Below, one piece after another: positions 8,462-15,024 of a DNA stretch of 44,799 bases. A program made the position numbers and the translations under genes. The DNA is taken from contig CAJOMJ010000011.1 of assembly GCA_905235505.1 (NCBI GenBank), forward strand, positions 1-44,799, given 5' to 3'. Within the stretch, counting starts at the first letter, position 1; each line of letters opens with the position of its first letter. This stretch comes from Paludibacteraceae bacterium (GTDB lineage Bacteria > Bacteroidota > Bacteroidia > Bacteroidales > Paludibacteraceae). The notes under the pieces are model-generated. The model ran no database searches, had not been told where the DNA came from, and saw only the letters and a program-made list of their open reading frames with translations.

Positions 8462-8916
8462 GCTACAAGTTTATTTAAGTTGATGTCATCAAGATGATTA
8501 TATAGCATATCTATTATGTCAAAATACCATGCCTTTGATGGTAATATTTTGCGGAATTTTAATACAAGTTGTGGTTGCGTAAAATCGCTCGTAAAATGAA
8601 TATTTCCCGTCTCTATACATTCACGCAGGTTACTGAAAATATAATCTTCTTCTAAATAGGATAATTTTTCTGCTATTTCAAGAGCATTAGAGTATTGTTC
8701 ACCTTCCATATTTGCATAATTTGTTCCCATATTATCATCTAATCCATATAAACTATCACTGATTCTATATAGTGAACAATCTACATAATCAATGTATTCT
8801 AAAAACAATCTTTCCCATAACGTAATGTTGGATTGTGTAGCACGCAGGCTATCTATATATTTCTCATAGAACCCCTTTCCCCAACTAATTGTCAGGAATA
8901 TAGGGAGAGAAATCAA
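8458..8916 (-). CDS. Small hypothetical protein, tandem paralogue
   Basis: A 152-residue protein, acidic and probably cytoplasmic, sharing its whole body with the next gene (W-E-R/K-L-F start block, YGL-D-N block, DIIDMLYNH end block). Its only usable ATG (8916) lies 31 nt inside the upstream lipoprotein gene, so the first 20 residues (MISLPIFLTISW...) may be an extension not present in the paralogue. No alternative ATG lies before the conserved block. Function unknown. Part of the same leftward operon as the lipoprotein and the nucleases. Confidence 0.65.
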   Translation of the reverse strand: MISLPIFLTISWGKGFYEKYIDSLRATQSNITLWERLFLEYIDYVDCSLYRISDSLYGLDDNMGTNYANMEGEQYSNALEIAEKLSYLEEDYIFSNLRECIETGNIHFTSDFTQPQLVLKFRKILPSKAWYFDIIDMLYNHLDDINLNKLVA

Positions 8917-9373
8917 TGTAGAGATATGAGTATCCTATATCGTTTGGTTCAGAATCGCCAATGCTAAATCCCACTACAAGCGTATCACTACACCAATAGT
9001 AAAACATATCATTATCTTTCCATGCCATCCAAAATGCGCCCGTGTCCGCTCCCGGGATAAGCTCTTTAGGGAAATCCATCTTGTCGTAAGTGGGTTCGCC
9101 TAGTTCTGAACTGATAAGGCGAGATAGAGAATCAAATTCAGATAATGAAATATTAGTTGCCAGTGCTTGAAATACAGAGCCACCCTCCTCGCCGAAAAAT
9201 TCCCAGTTTCTTCCTGCCCATTCGGATGAAGCATGATTTTCGCCATATTGGGCATTTGAGATTATATCTAATACTGAAGTTTCGGAGCTGGCTGAAGTTT
9301 CGGAGCTGGTTGTACAGCACCCTACAGATAGTAGTGCGACAAACATAAAACAAAGTATAACCAGCCCTTTCAT
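8885..9373 (-). CDS. Lipoprotein of unknown function
   Basis: A 162-residue lipoprotein: MKGLVILCFMFVALLSVGC ends in a lipobox with Cys at residue 19, followed by a Ser/Thr linker. The linker is encoded by an 18-nt tandem duplication (9274-9291 and 9292-9309) giving SSETSASSETS. The mature domain (EFDSLSRLISSELGEPTYDKMDFP...WMAWKDNDMFYYWCSDTLVVGF) has no known family; it looks like a small alpha/beta domain. The start at 9373 is preferred over the ATG at 9409 because the -7 element covers 9408-9415. It is the first gene of the operon that continues into the nucleases. Confidence 0.75.
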   Translation of the reverse strand: MKGLVILCFMFVALLSVGCCTTSSETSASSETSVLDIISNAQYGENHASSEWAGRNWEFFGEEGGSVFQALATNISLSEFDSLSRLISSELGEPTYDKMDFPKELIPGADTGAFWMAWKDNDMFYYWCSDTLVVGFSIGDSEPNDIGYSYLYIDFSPYIPDN

Positions 9374-9407
9374 TTGCTTAATTCCCAAATAAACCCAAAA
9401 ACGACGC

Positions 9408-9438
9408 AAAGATACTCAAAAAATAAGCAAATATGCAA
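9408..9438 (-). promoter_or_regulatory. Promoter of the lipoprotein-nuclease operon
   Basis: Leftward TTG (complement of 9436-9438), 20-nt spacer and TATCTTTG (complement of 9408-9415). This is a perfect fit to the Bacteroidota consensus. No other promoter of similar quality is seen before the truncated methyltransferase, so this one may drive all genes from 9373 down to 4846. Confidence 0.8.
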
Positions 9439-9594
9439 ATTTTGGGGCTATAAAAGTTTAATTTTTCAAACTTTTTCACAGATTTGGGCGTTTTCGCGAT
9501 AATTTGCGACAAAAGTAGTGCAAGAATGTGACGTAAAAAAGCGGAGTGTCGGGGACCCCCTATATTTAGCGTTCAGCAACAAGGTCGCACGGAT

Positions 9595-9621
9595 GAGCGG
9601 ACGGCGTGTTGCCGTCCGCTC
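9595..9621. terminator. Strong hairpin, probable terminator
   Basis: A perfect 11-bp inverted repeat, gagcggacggc at 9595-9605 and its complement at 9611-9621, with a 5-nt loop. It lies 20 nt beyond the stop of the leftward gene ending at 9641. No T run follows on the leftward strand, so intrinsic termination is uncertain. Confidence 0.5.
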
Positions 9622-9640
9622 AGGTTCGTGTTCTGCCATT

Positions 9641-10021
9641 TTAGGCGATGGTGTTCAAGCGTTCGGGCATGTTCACCTGTCCTGTGGTTGCGTCGTAGCA
9701 CTTCCATGCTTTGCCGAAGAGCCAGCCACGGTAGGTGGTGTACTTGAAGGTTGCACCTTTTGCCTTGAGCTCGTTGAAGAAATCCATCCGGTCGTAGTTG
9801 AGGCGCATGGGGTCTATTGCGCGCCGGCGTGCGGCCTCGCTGACAGTTTTGAACTTTTCACGATGTTTCAATTCGTCAGTACAGGGCTGCGTGGTACGGT
9901 CGCCGTGGACGGAAGTGAAGTTGAGTCCGCTTGCGCGTTTGTGGTTATAGCACGTGCGGTACTTGCGCGAGATTTTGCCCGAAATGTAGTTAATCAGGTC
10001 GTTATAGAATACCTTTCCCAT
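9641..10021 (-). CDS. Hypothetical basic protein, paralogue of next gene
   Basis: A 126-residue very basic protein (MGKVFYNDLINYISGKISRK...). Its C-terminal half, KFKTVSEAARRRA...MDFFNELKAKGATFKYTTYRGWLF, resembles the product of 10306-10605 (MATAVAAVAAL...YMADFRKQSKYKTFRGFAI). Both also have an FTS plus CT/PYT block in the middle, so they are distant paralogues. I recall similar small proteins of unknown function in Prevotella and Bacteroides genomes, often in tandem. No promoter is seen directly upstream. Cotranscription with the upstream paralogue across about 280 nt of repeats is possible. Confidence 0.65.
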   Translation of the reverse strand: MGKVFYNDLINYISGKISRKYRTCYNHKRASGLNFTSVHGDRTTQPCTDELKHREKFKTVSEAARRRAIDPMRLNYDRMDFFNELKAKGATFKYTTYRGWLFGKAWKCYDATTGQVNMPERLNTIA

Positions 10022-10164
10022 AATATAAAGAGGTTTTAGTGTTCCGGAAAATCAGGGTTATTCTGACCGCTACGCTATTCCGGGTAGCGTGTGGCGGTGA
10101 AGCCGGATGGCATCCGGCGGAATAGAAGAATTGTTATCGCGCATCAATGCGCGAGACACAGCCG

Positions 10165-10334
10165 CGACTTTAGAGTTTAGCCATTTCTTGTGCGATGGCA
10201 ACTTTACAGTTTTGCAATCTCTTGTGCGATGGCAACTTTACAGTTTTGCAATCTCTTGCGCGATTGCAACTTTACAGTTTTGCAATCTCTTGCGCGATTG
10301 CAACTTTACAGTTTTGCAATCTCTTGCGCGATTG
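10165..10334. repeat. 34-nt tandem repeat, five units
   Basis: Units begin at 10165 (diverged), 10199, 10233, 10267 and 10301, exactly 34 nt apart; the last three are nearly identical. Read leftward, the unit contains the last codons of the gene at 10306-10605 (AIAQEIAKL, then TAA), so the 3' end of that gene has been copied downstream. As 34 is not a multiple of 3, the copies are not translated in the same frame. Confidence 0.85.
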
Positions 10335-10605
10335 CGAAACCACGGAAGGTTTTGTACTTGGACTGCTTGCGGAAGTCTGCCATGTAGGCAGCTTTCTGCT
10401 CCGTGGTCAGTGCGGCGACAGCGGCGACAGCAGTAGCCATCTTGGTGCGTTGTGCGGTCTGCGCTTCGGAGGGTTCGCCTGTGTAAGGGTTGCAGATTTG
10501 TGAGGTGAACTTAGTGCCGTACATCTCCTTGTAGATGATGTTGGAGTGTTTGCAGATTTTGCCACGGAAGGCAGTGAAGGGGGCTTCTAATTTAATTTGA
10601 CTCAT
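10306..10605 (-). CDS. Hypothetical basic protein ending in a tandem repeat
   Basis: A 99-residue protein starting at MSQIKLEAPFTAFRGKICKH, with a central FTSQICNPYTGEPSEAQTAQR block and the end YKTFRGFAIAQEIAKL. It shares layout with the gene at 9641-10021. The ATG at 10603-10605 is chosen because the longer frame up to 10725 has low-quality sequence before it. The stop codon falls in the first unit of a 34-nt tandem repeat, so the C-terminus could vary with repeat changes. Function unknown; no signal peptide or membrane helix. Confidence 0.6.
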   Translation of the reverse strand: MSQIKLEAPFTAFRGKICKHSNIIYKEMYGTKFTSQICNPYTGEPSEAQTAQRTKMATAVAAVAALTTEQKAAYMADFRKQSKYKTFRGFAIAQEIAKL

Positions 10606-10896
10606 AACTTTAGTTTTTTTAGGTGCATCTACCGCCTCACCACTTGAGGACGTTAGACAGATGTGTGTTGAGAACAAAGACGTTGGTACAATAACAACAT
10701 CTGTCATCGTGCTCTCTGCGTTCAATCTCAGTCATTATGTCCACATAACTCTTTCGATTGTGCGTTGTATCTGCACCCTAAAAAATATAAAGCGGGTGCG
10801 GGGAGACGATAAATGCGGGTTAATAAATCGGGTTCGTCCGGGTCGAGGGTAGGGATATATCGCTCAGATATGGTCGATGCCTTTCTTGCCGGATAG

Positions 10897-10927
10897 CATC
10901 CGTCAATTTATATGAACGGATGTTTTT
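10897..10927 (+). terminator. Possible rho-independent terminator
   Basis: catccgt (10897-10903) pairs with acggatg (10916-10922) around a 12-nt AT-rich loop, directly followed by TTTTT. The shape fits an intrinsic terminator for rightward transcription, although no rightward gene is seen upstream. Confidence 0.45.
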
Positions 10928-11036
10928 CTGTGGGAGGCGCTTCCATAAAAAGGGAAAAAGATGCGGTTTTTGTTGTCAGAATAGAAGAAAATGACAACAA
11001 GTGCCGGATGTTGGTACCTAAAAGGGCACAAAGAGA

Positions 11037-11071
11037 AATCGGAACGCACTGAGATTGAGTGCGTTCCGATT
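11037..11071. repeat. Perfect 14-bp inverted repeat
   Basis: aatcggaacgcact (11037-11050) and its exact complement (11058-11071) flank a 7-nt loop. It is followed by an A-rich tract rather than a T run on the plus strand, and on the minus strand by TCTCTTTG, so it is not a standard terminator. It may be a regulatory or site-specific element. Confidence 0.6.
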
Positions 11072-11323
11072 AAAAGAAAAAAGAGAAAAAAGTTTCAGAA
11101 AATTATTGTGTTGACAACAAGCATGACAACAAAACGTAGAAGTGGCTTCGGTATAGGTTAACCGACTCGGCGGCGGAGGTCTTTGGTAGCGTGGAGAACA
11201 TTCTCCAAAATCTTACTATTTTTTCACTCGTTCGTCTTTCGTAGTTCCTTCGTAGTTCGCTCGTCAGTTAGTGCTTGCGAAAGGGGAGAGGTCAGAGAGA
11301 CGTAATCTTAAAAACAGGAAACT

Positions 11324-11413
11324 TTACGGGAGGGGAATCTCAAAGGTTGTGACCTTTGTGTTATAGTTAATCACCTCCAACGGGCGGTTAAGATATAGAT
11401 AGATAGTGCCCAT
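11324..11413 (-). CDS. 29-residue small ORF behind a good promoter
   Basis: The ATG at 11411-11413 lies about 17 nt after the expected transcription start of a leftward promoter (11437-11467). It opens a frame MGTIYLYLNRPLEVINYNTK plus nine more residues ending IPLP. An inverted repeat caaaggt/acctttg (11341-11358) is inside it. It may be a real small peptide, a leader, or the surviving start of a lost gene. No homologue is recognised. Confidence 0.3.
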   Translation of the reverse strand: MGTIYLYLNRPLEVINYNTKVTTFEIPLP

Positions 11414-11436
11414 GGTATGTTTCTTAAAATATGGTG

Positions 11437-11467
11437 CAAAGATATGTATTTATCTTTATAACTACAA
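11437..11467 (-). promoter_or_regulatory. Leftward promoter before the small ORF
   Basis: TTG (complement of 11465-11467), 20-nt spacer, TATCTTTG (complement of 11437-11444). Perfect match to the Bacteroidota consensus. Confidence 0.7.
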
Positions 11468-11515
11468 ATTTTTCAGTGTGGTAAATACAAATATTTAGAA
11501 AAATGACGATTTTTT

Positions 11516-11750
11516 TAGTTAAATAGTTGCATGTATGGAAAATTTGTTGTACTTTTCAGCACGTAAGGTTAAGGGGGCCGATTTGGTTCCCTTATTTGTT
11601 GCGAAAAAGTGAGCAACAGGTGAGGGGAGGGCGGGTGAAAGGAGAGTGGAAAGTGGGTGAAAGAGGGGCGAAAGGTGAGTGGAATAGGAGTGATAAGTGA
11701 GTGAAAGAGAGGTGATAAGTGAGTGAGAAGCGGGGGTGAGGGCGTGTGAC
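11516..11750 (+). repeat. Duplicated rimP leader, left copy (promoter-dead)
   Basis: About 100 nt (11521-11620) match 14281-14380 with only about three differences. The match includes the -33 TTG, the hairpin of 5 G and CC against GG-TTCCC, and the GTTGC/GCAAC hairpin. One G is missing in the -7 element (TACTTTTC instead of TACTTTTG), which should kill the promoter. The downstream purine-rich part is an array of 22-nt units starting at 11609, 11631, 11653, 11675, 11697 and 11719. The homology ends near 11750, where remnants of a leftward gene begin. Confidence 0.85.
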
Positions 11751-11798
11751 AAGTGCATTACCGGTCCCGAGGATAGTGATTTGATTATCTGTGTGCAT
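11745..11798 (-). pseudogene. 5' fragment of an MBL-fold hydrolase gene
   Basis: Behind a good leftward promoter, the ATG at 11796-11798 opens MHTDNQITILGTGNALVT. The ITILGTGNALVT stretch is the typical first strand and glycine turn of RNase Z/MBL-fold metallo-hydrolases. After residue 18 the frame runs into the antisense of the duplicated rimP leader and turns into low-complexity sequence. The gene has been cut by the rearrangement; none of the metal-binding HxHxDH region remains here. Assignment rests on 12 residues, so it is moderate. Confidence 0.55.
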
Positions 11799-11813
11799 AC
11801 CGCAAATTTTCTG

Positions 11814-11844
11814 CAAAGGTACTCTTTGGGGGACACTTATGCAA
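11814..11844 (-). promoter_or_regulatory. Promoter of the truncated MBL-fold gene
   Basis: TTG (complement of 11842-11844), 20-nt spacer and TACCTTTG (complement of 11814-11821), about 15 nt ahead of the ATG at 11798. Intact although the gene behind it is cut. Confidence 0.7.
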
Positions 11845-11995
11845 ATAAAACTGCTTTTTACCACCAATATCTACCGGAATTTTGTTGATCTTGGTAAGAT
11901 TTCTGCGCAAACAGCTCTGCGGCTTGCGAAGTATGCCACTTCGGGAAGAGTGATTTCTGACTTTTTTAGTGTGTCTATGTAAGTGCTCTACAATT

Positions 11996-12897
11996 TCACT
12001 TTACTTGCATGCCAATTGCGGAATAAACTTTGTTGTCACGAATAATGAGAAGTCGCCCATCATTAATGAATTTTGTGTATTTTACTTCTGTACTTTTAAT
12101 GTCGTCAATATCTAAAGTCAGGTCTTCGGTCACCAACCTAACGCCCACTCCGTCTTGAATAGCATGACAATAGGTAACAATAGAATATCCATCCATTATG
12201 GACACACTCCATGCTGAATTCTCATTATCCTTCGTACTTGACCAATAGCCGCTCGATCCGTCAGCTGCGACCGGTATGAACTTAGTACCCAAACGCGAAC
12301 CCATTGCCGGCAGGAACACAGCGCCTGCCTGCTCCATTTGCTGCCATTGGGCTTCTGTATAGACATTGCCCGCCCATGTAGTCGCATCGGCTGCAAAACT
12401 CAGTCCTTGCGGCAGTTTCCATGCATCGGGCAGAAGAATACAGCCATGCACGCCGTTCACTGTTGCCAAGGCACGGAGTTTGTCCGCATTGGCACGGTCG
12501 TAAATCAGATATTCCCATTCCGCCTTGGATAGCGTGCGCCATTTATTGGCGGTGTTGGTGCCGTTGGAGATGGGATGAATGCCCCAGTCGGTGAAAGTGG
12601 CATAATCTGCCTCATCCTCGGAAGCAAAAGTGGGATTGTTACCCGTTCCCCAGCCGAACAAATCAATGTAACCATTATATGTCGGAGAGATATTGGCATT
12701 GTCGGCGCCAATCATGTCGTACTGTTTCTCGGCAAAGCGCCAGATGTCCTCTTCAGGGTTGTACTGCAGGTTGCCTTGAGAGAAAATCACTTTTTCCCGT
12801 TTTCATTGATGAAAAACTGTCCGGGAATACCGCCTTAGGCGAACATAGCCATGCTCGCTGCTAGCATAACCGTTAGTGAGAAGATTTTTGTTTTTAT
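11996..12897 (-). pseudogene. Exported SGNLxY-domain protein, multiply disrupted
   Basis: The intact body encodes FSQGNLQYNPEEDIWRFAEKQ, then LFGWGTGNNPT, WRTLSKAEWEYLI and GVRLVTEDL, a domain also found at the C-terminus of the lipoprotein at 38015. It ends in a T9SS-like tail (GRLLIIRDNKVYSAIGMQVK). The 5' end carries three lesions. The expected ATG before KTKIFSLTVMLAASMAMFA is ATA (12895-12897). A TAA (12835-12837) sits right after the signal peptide, where GAA would be expected. A run of five A (complement of 12791-12795) is one base short, shifting GQFFINENGKK out of frame with VIFSQGN. It is therefore dead, or expressed only as an unexported fragment. Confidence 0.8.
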
Positions 12898-12933
12898 AAT
12901 GATGATTGTTTGGTATGAATGTGAGTTTACTGT

Positions 12934-13911
12934 TTATTCTGCATTCAGGGCGTCGCAGGCATCGGGGTCTGCGGCTGTGGATTTCTCATAGGAAGCCGTT
13001 CCGACACCCGTGCCGTTTATCGCGTTCACTTGCGCTTGGGCTTCTGACTCGGTGCCCCAGTAATACGCGACAGAGGTATGCCCCATGACGGTGGATGTGA
13101 TTTTCCAGCAGGCTTCCTCACCTTCCGTCGGATTGCTGTTTTCTTTCAACTCGTCGCAGGCGTCTTCGTCTTGGGCGTCTGCCTCAGAGTAAGTATATTG
13201 GAGACCCATCTTGTCAAACTCTTCATTCAGTTGCCGCTCTGTCATCCAAACATAATTGGTAATATCCATGCCATAGGCGCTTTGGATAACTTGCCAGCAT
13301 TTGTACGTAGTGTTGTCAAACTTGCTATAGTCTTTAGGCTGATCCGGATTGCCGCCCGGATTGTCTTCCCCGTTCAACGCATCACATGCCTCTTCATCAG
13401 CGGCAGCTGCACGTTTGTAGCTGTGCGTCACACCTTTGGACTGATAGTAATCATGGCGCTCTTTCATGTTTTTCTCCGGCATCCAGCCATAACTCGTCTC
13501 CGATTGTCCGCCTGCGCTCATGGTCTCTTCCCAACATTCAGCGCCTTCCCAAACCTTTTTATGGCATGCGTCTGCGTCGTTGGCTTCAGCCTCCGTGTAC
13601 ATGATTTTCTTGGTTTGTTCGCCCGCAAACTGTTCGTCCATGGCGAGAAGCATCTTGGCGATGGCGCCCACTTGGGCTTCAGTGCCCCATTCATACTGAC
13701 GGCTGATGGTTGTGCCGTCGCACCATAGGTCAATGGCCCAGCATTTGTAATCCTTGTCGTCCATAATGGACAAATCAATCCGGTCGGCAGATGTAATCCA
13801 CTCGCCCGGCTCGGCGGGTTGGTCGGTCGGTTTGTTCTGATTGCAAGCATTGAAGAATACCACGCTTGCCATGCACAGAAGTGCTACATAAAATCTTTTC
13901 ATACTTTTCAT
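12934..13911 (-). CDS. Lipoprotein with four Cys-paired repeats
   Basis: A 325-residue protein with a lipoprotein signal (KRFYVALLCMASVVFFNAC). The rest is four repeats of about 60-80 residues, each starting with a Cys-Trp (YKCWAI, AECWEE, YKCWQV, EACWKI), then an aromatic W-G/M-T/P-E block (YEWGTE, YGWMPE, YVWMTE, YYWGTE), a Y-rich turn and an end with D/E-A-C (DADACH, DEEACD, DEDACD, DPDACD). The two Cys of each repeat probably form a disulfide in the periplasm or outside. Acidic DNPGGNPDQP linkers separate the middle repeats. No known family comes to mind. The ATG at 13902 (MKRFY) is an equally good start. Followed by the disrupted gene at 11996-12897. Confidence 0.75.
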   Translation of the reverse strand: MKSMKRFYVALLCMASVVFFNACNQNKPTDQPAEPGEWITSADRIDLSIMDDKDYKCWAIDLWCDGTTISRQYEWGTEAQVGAIAKMLLAMDEQFAGEQTKKIMYTEAEANDADACHKKVWEGAECWEETMSAGGQSETSYGWMPEKNMKERHDYYQSKGVTHSYKRAAAADEEACDALNGEDNPGGNPDQPKDYSKFDNTTYKCWQVIQSAYGMDITNYVWMTERQLNEEFDKMGLQYTYSEADAQDEDACDELKENSNPTEGEEACWKITSTVMGHTSVAYYWGTESEAQAQVNAINGTGVGTASYEKSTAADPDACDALNAE

Positions 13912-14024
13912 ATATTTAAATTAGTAAGTTGCGTGTTGTATTTACACGAAACAGTGAGAAGTGATGCTAATATGATACTAATATATTTGAATCAGAAAGT
14001 ATAATCAATACCTGAAATTCTGTG

Positions 14025-14055
14025 CAAAGTTACGGCTTCTTATTTACTCATACAA
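14025..14055 (-). promoter_or_regulatory. Promoter of the repeat lipoprotein
   Basis: Leftward TTG (complement of 14053-14055), 20-nt spacer and TAACTTTG (complement of 14025-14032), giving a leader of about 105 nt before the start codon. Confidence 0.75.
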
Positions 14056-14275
14056 TACTATATATCAAAAACCCCCATTTGGGGGAATCAGAAAATATTA
14101 GAAATTTCGTTCAATTTTCTTATATACTATGAGGGAAATAAAAGGGAGATATGTGATATTGATTAAGGAGGGATGATTATGTTGCAGAAGATGGATGATT
14201 GTGTTTCAGATGAGGATAAAAACAGCGATGAAAAGGTGTTTTTGGGTGAAAAATGCGTTTTTTTAAGAAAATAGT

Positions 14276-14485
14276 TACAAAATAGTTGCAGGAATGGAAA
14301 ATTTGTTGTACTTTTGCAGCACGTAAGGTTAAGGGGGCCGATTTGGTTCCCTTATTTGTTGCGAAAAAGTGAGCAACAGGTGGGTGAAAGAGGGGTGAAA
14401 GGTGAGTGAAAGAGAGGTGATAAGTGAGTGAAAGAGAGGTGATAAGTGAGTGAGAAGCGGGTGTGAGAGCGTGTTACAGCGGGTG
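14276..14485 (+). repeat. rimP leader, right (functional) copy with 11/22-nt repeats
   Basis: This is the counterpart of 11516-11750. After the promoter come two hairpins: 14333-14351 (ggggg-cc, loop gattt, gg-ttccc) and 14358-14377 (gttgc/gcaac). Then a purine-rich array follows with units starting at 14369, 14380, 14391, 14402, 14424 and 14446, so the basic period is 11 nt and the common unit 22 nt (GTGAGTGAAAGAGAGGTGAT plus AA). The array lies in the 5' leader of the rimP-nusA-infB unit. Confidence 0.85.
14286..14316 (+). promoter_or_regulatory. Promoter of the rimP-nusA-infB unit
   Basis: TTG at 14286-14288, 20-nt spacer, TACTTTTG at 14309-14316. Transcription would start near 14323, giving a structured leader of almost 240 nt before rimP. 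No other promoter of this quality is visible until the end of the biosynthetic cluster. Confidence 0.8.
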
Positions 14486-14559
14486 AGAAGATGGTGTGAA
14501 GATGGTGGAGGGGTGTGCTGAGGTGGAAACGGAAAGAATATAAAGTAAAGGAAAAGAAT

Positions 14560-15024
14560 ATGATACAGAAGGAAAAAGTGAGCGAGATAGTAGAGAAGTA
14601 TCTCGAAGGAAAGAAGTATGAGTTGATAGATGTGCGTGTATCGGGTGATAACGAGATACAGGTGGAGATTGACGCGTATGAAGGAGTGGATGTGGACTTC
14701 TGTGCAGAGTTGAACCAATATATCCAGTCGCAACTTGACAGAGAGGTGGAAGATTATGAGTTGGAAGTCGGGTCAGTGAGCCTGACGGCACCTTTCAAGA
14801 CTAAGATGCAGTATGAGAAGAATGTGGGTCACGATGTGGAAGTACTGGGCAGGGACGGCAAGAAATACAGGGGCGTGCTGGTAGAGGTGAATGACGCAGA
14901 TTTCTCAATAGACACAGAGGTGATGGAGGCAGTGGAAGGCAAAAAGAAGAAACAAAAGGTGGTTAAGACACTATGTTTCAAGTATGAAGAGGTGAAATAT
15001 ACTGTATATGACTTGAAGATATAG
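14560..15024 (+). CDS. rimP: Ribosome maturation factor RimP
   Basis: A 154-residue protein starting at MIQKEKVSEIVEKYLEG, with the RimP N-terminal alpha/beta domain (LIDVRVSGDNEIQVEIDAYE, VDVDFCAELNQYIQSQLD, YELEVGSVSLTAPFKT) and a C-terminal SH3-like domain (VEVLGRDGKKYRGVLVEVND). RimP assists 30S subunit maturation. The order rimP-nusA-infB is the classical one and confirms the call. The ATG at 14560 is preferred over the upstream in-frame ATG at 14515 because the family begins here and the longer N-terminus (LRWKRKEYKVK) is just translated leader. The C-terminal half has a Lys-rich insert (GKKKKQKVV). Confidence 0.93.
   Translation: MIQKEKVSEIVEKYLEGKKYELIDVRVSGDNEIQVEIDAYEGVDVDFCAELNQYIQSQLDREVEDYELEVGSVSLTAPFKTKMQYEKNVGHDVEVLGRDGKKYRGVLVEVNDADFSIDTEVMEAVEGKKKKQKVVKTLCFKYEEVKYTVYDLKI

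Larger units (their letters stand above)
10606..11323. other. Non-coding stretch rich in inverted repeats
   Basis: About 700 nt without a convincing gene. It holds a stem-loop with T run (10897-10927), an inverted repeat TTGTTGTCA/TGACAACAA (10970-10978 and 10992-11000), two further TGACAACAA copies (11112-11120, 11124-11132), a perfect 14-bp hairpin (11037-11071) and a palindrome tggagaa/ttctcca (11192-11207). No tRNA or rRNA signature was found. Confidence 0.5.

Noticed and set aside
9518-10039. A 173-codon rightward reading frame
   Set aside because: Antisense to the gene at 9641-10021, Cys/Val-rich and without a promoter.
11519-11867. Leftward reading frames of 91-105 codons in the duplicated leader
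   Set aside because: They are translations of the purine-rich repeat array (Ser/Pro/Leu/His low complexity); only the first 18 residues from 11798 look like protein.
14329-14791. Leftward reading frames of 105-134 codons across the rimP leader
   Set aside because: Antisense of the repeat array and of rimP; no coding character.
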